Shown here: one piece after another, positions 5,023 through 5,391 of the stretch
Layout: every line of letters begins with the position of its first letter
Numbering within the stretch: the first letter of the stretch is position 1
NCBI GenBank assembly: GCA_003133285.1
Contig: PKWR01000015.1
Coordinates: 1-5,391 of the forward strand
Source: Coriobacteriia bacterium
GTDB lineage: Bacteria > Actinomycetota > Coriobacteriia > Anaerosomatales > PALSA-660
Direction of reading: 5' to 3'
Length of the DNA: 5,391 nt
The notes under the pieces: model-generated
What the model was told of the DNA's origin: nothing
Databases searched by the model: none
Seen by the model: the letters and a program-made list of their open reading frames with translations, nothing else
Program-made: the position numbers and the translations under genes

Positions 5023-5391
5023 CTACTTGGCGAGCGTTGCCAGGCCGGTCTTCGCATCCACGTTGATGCTGCTCGTCGTCGCGCCGCTCGCGCCCGGATC
5101 GAACTGCACGCTCCACACGAACGGCTGGACCGTGGAGGTGTCGCTCGTGGGCTTGAACGTCAGCAGACCCATCATGTATGCGGCCGGCGCGCCCTTGGCG
5201 CCGCTGACCGCGAGGGCCTTGGTGTAGGCCGTGTCGCTGTCGACCGTCCAACCGTCCGTGCCGGGAACCGCGGCCCACTCGGTCTTGCTCAGACCGGCCG
5301 TCCCGTACTCCTGCGCGCCCATGGACACGCCGTTCGCGACATAGACCACCCAGATCTTGTCGTTCGCGGGAGAACCGAAGAGGTAGCCCCA
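5023..5391 (-). CDS. C-terminal part of an unrecognised, possibly exported protein (N-terminus off the right edge)
   Basis: The frame is open from the right edge to a TAG at 5025-5023, giving 122 residues. The first methionine-like codon inside the window, a GTG at 5349, is unlikely to be the start, because the frame continues upstream with 14 sensible codons (WGYLFGSPANDKIW) and no ribosome site precedes the GTG. The visible part has five tryptophans, many Ser/Thr/Gly/Ala and few charges, with no membrane helix and no cysteine. It alternates strand-like stretches (KIWVVYVANG, PFVWSVQFDP) with loops and ends with an INVDAKTG motif. That ending recalls PepSY-like or other small extracytoplasmic repeat domains, but the resemblance is weak and I assign no function. 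The missing N-terminus probably holds a signal peptide or lipobox if it is exported. The hairpin just downstream supports this stop as the true gene end. Confidence 0.75.
   Translation of the reverse strand, partial: WGYLFGSPANDKIWVVYVANGVSMGAQEYGTAGLSKTEWAAVPGTDGWTVDSDTAYTKALAVSGAKGAPAAYMMGLLTFKPTSDTSTVQPFVWSVQFDPGASGATTSSINVDAKTGLATLAK

Noticed and set aside
4205..5227. Plus-strand ORF of 340 codons across the cyclase gene, intergenic region and right-hand gene
   Set aside because: It spans a promoter region and a hairpin, has no ribosome site, and gives low-complexity protein; antisense shadow.
5023..5349. Taking the GTG at 5349 as the true start of the right-hand gene
   Set aside because: The frame stays open to the window edge with protein-like sequence and no ribosome site precedes the GTG, so the gene is best called as truncated at its 5' end.

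Overview
This 5391-base, GC-rich window looks like ordinary chromosome from a high-GC bacterium. Four things suggest this: coding sequence is dense, AGGGGAGGT- or GAGGAGG-type ribosome sites precede most genes, codons favour G/C at the third position, and no mobile-element, phage, CRISPR, rRNA or tRNA signature is visible. A DUF362-type double [4Fe-4S] protein next to a CDGSH protein and a PAS-GGDEF enzyme would suit an anaerobic or facultative actinobacterium such as a Coriobacteriia relative. That placement is inference from gene content only.

Layout. Positions 1-3178 hold a three-gene minus-strand operon, read from right to left. It runs from a ROK-family sugar kinase (3178-2204), through a DUF362/4Fe-4S ferredoxin-like protein (2204-1098), to a polytopic membrane protein with a proline-rich tail (1071 to the left edge, C-terminus cut off). 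The kinase stop and the DUF362 start overlap by one base (TGATG), and 26 bases separate DUF362 from the membrane protein. A divergent intergenic region (3179-3342) separates this operon from a small plus-strand gene (3343-3585) encoding a protein with two CDGSH [2Fe-2S] motifs. That gene converges, with a 31-base gap, on a minus-strand gene (4834-3617) for a membrane-anchored PAS-GGDEF diguanylate cyclase. Upstream of the cyclase are a plausible promoter and then a strong hairpin (4972-4997). The hairpin lies just past the stop codon of a further minus-strand gene, whose C-terminal 122 residues (5391-5023) are visible and whose function I do not recognise.

How the genes may work together. The kinase would phosphorylate a sugar, probably glucose, in the cytoplasm. 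The DUF362 and CDGSH proteins are both Fe-S proteins with likely electron-transfer or cluster-handling roles, but no pathway partner in the window fixes their job. The cyclase is an independent signalling gene, with intact catalytic and product-inhibition motifs. I see no convincing new defence or mobile system. The points most worth a second look are the coupling of the kinase to the DUF362 protein, the Cys-to-His change in the kinase zinc motif, an in-frame 12-base tandem duplication in the kinase, and the perfectly periodic CDGSH duplication.
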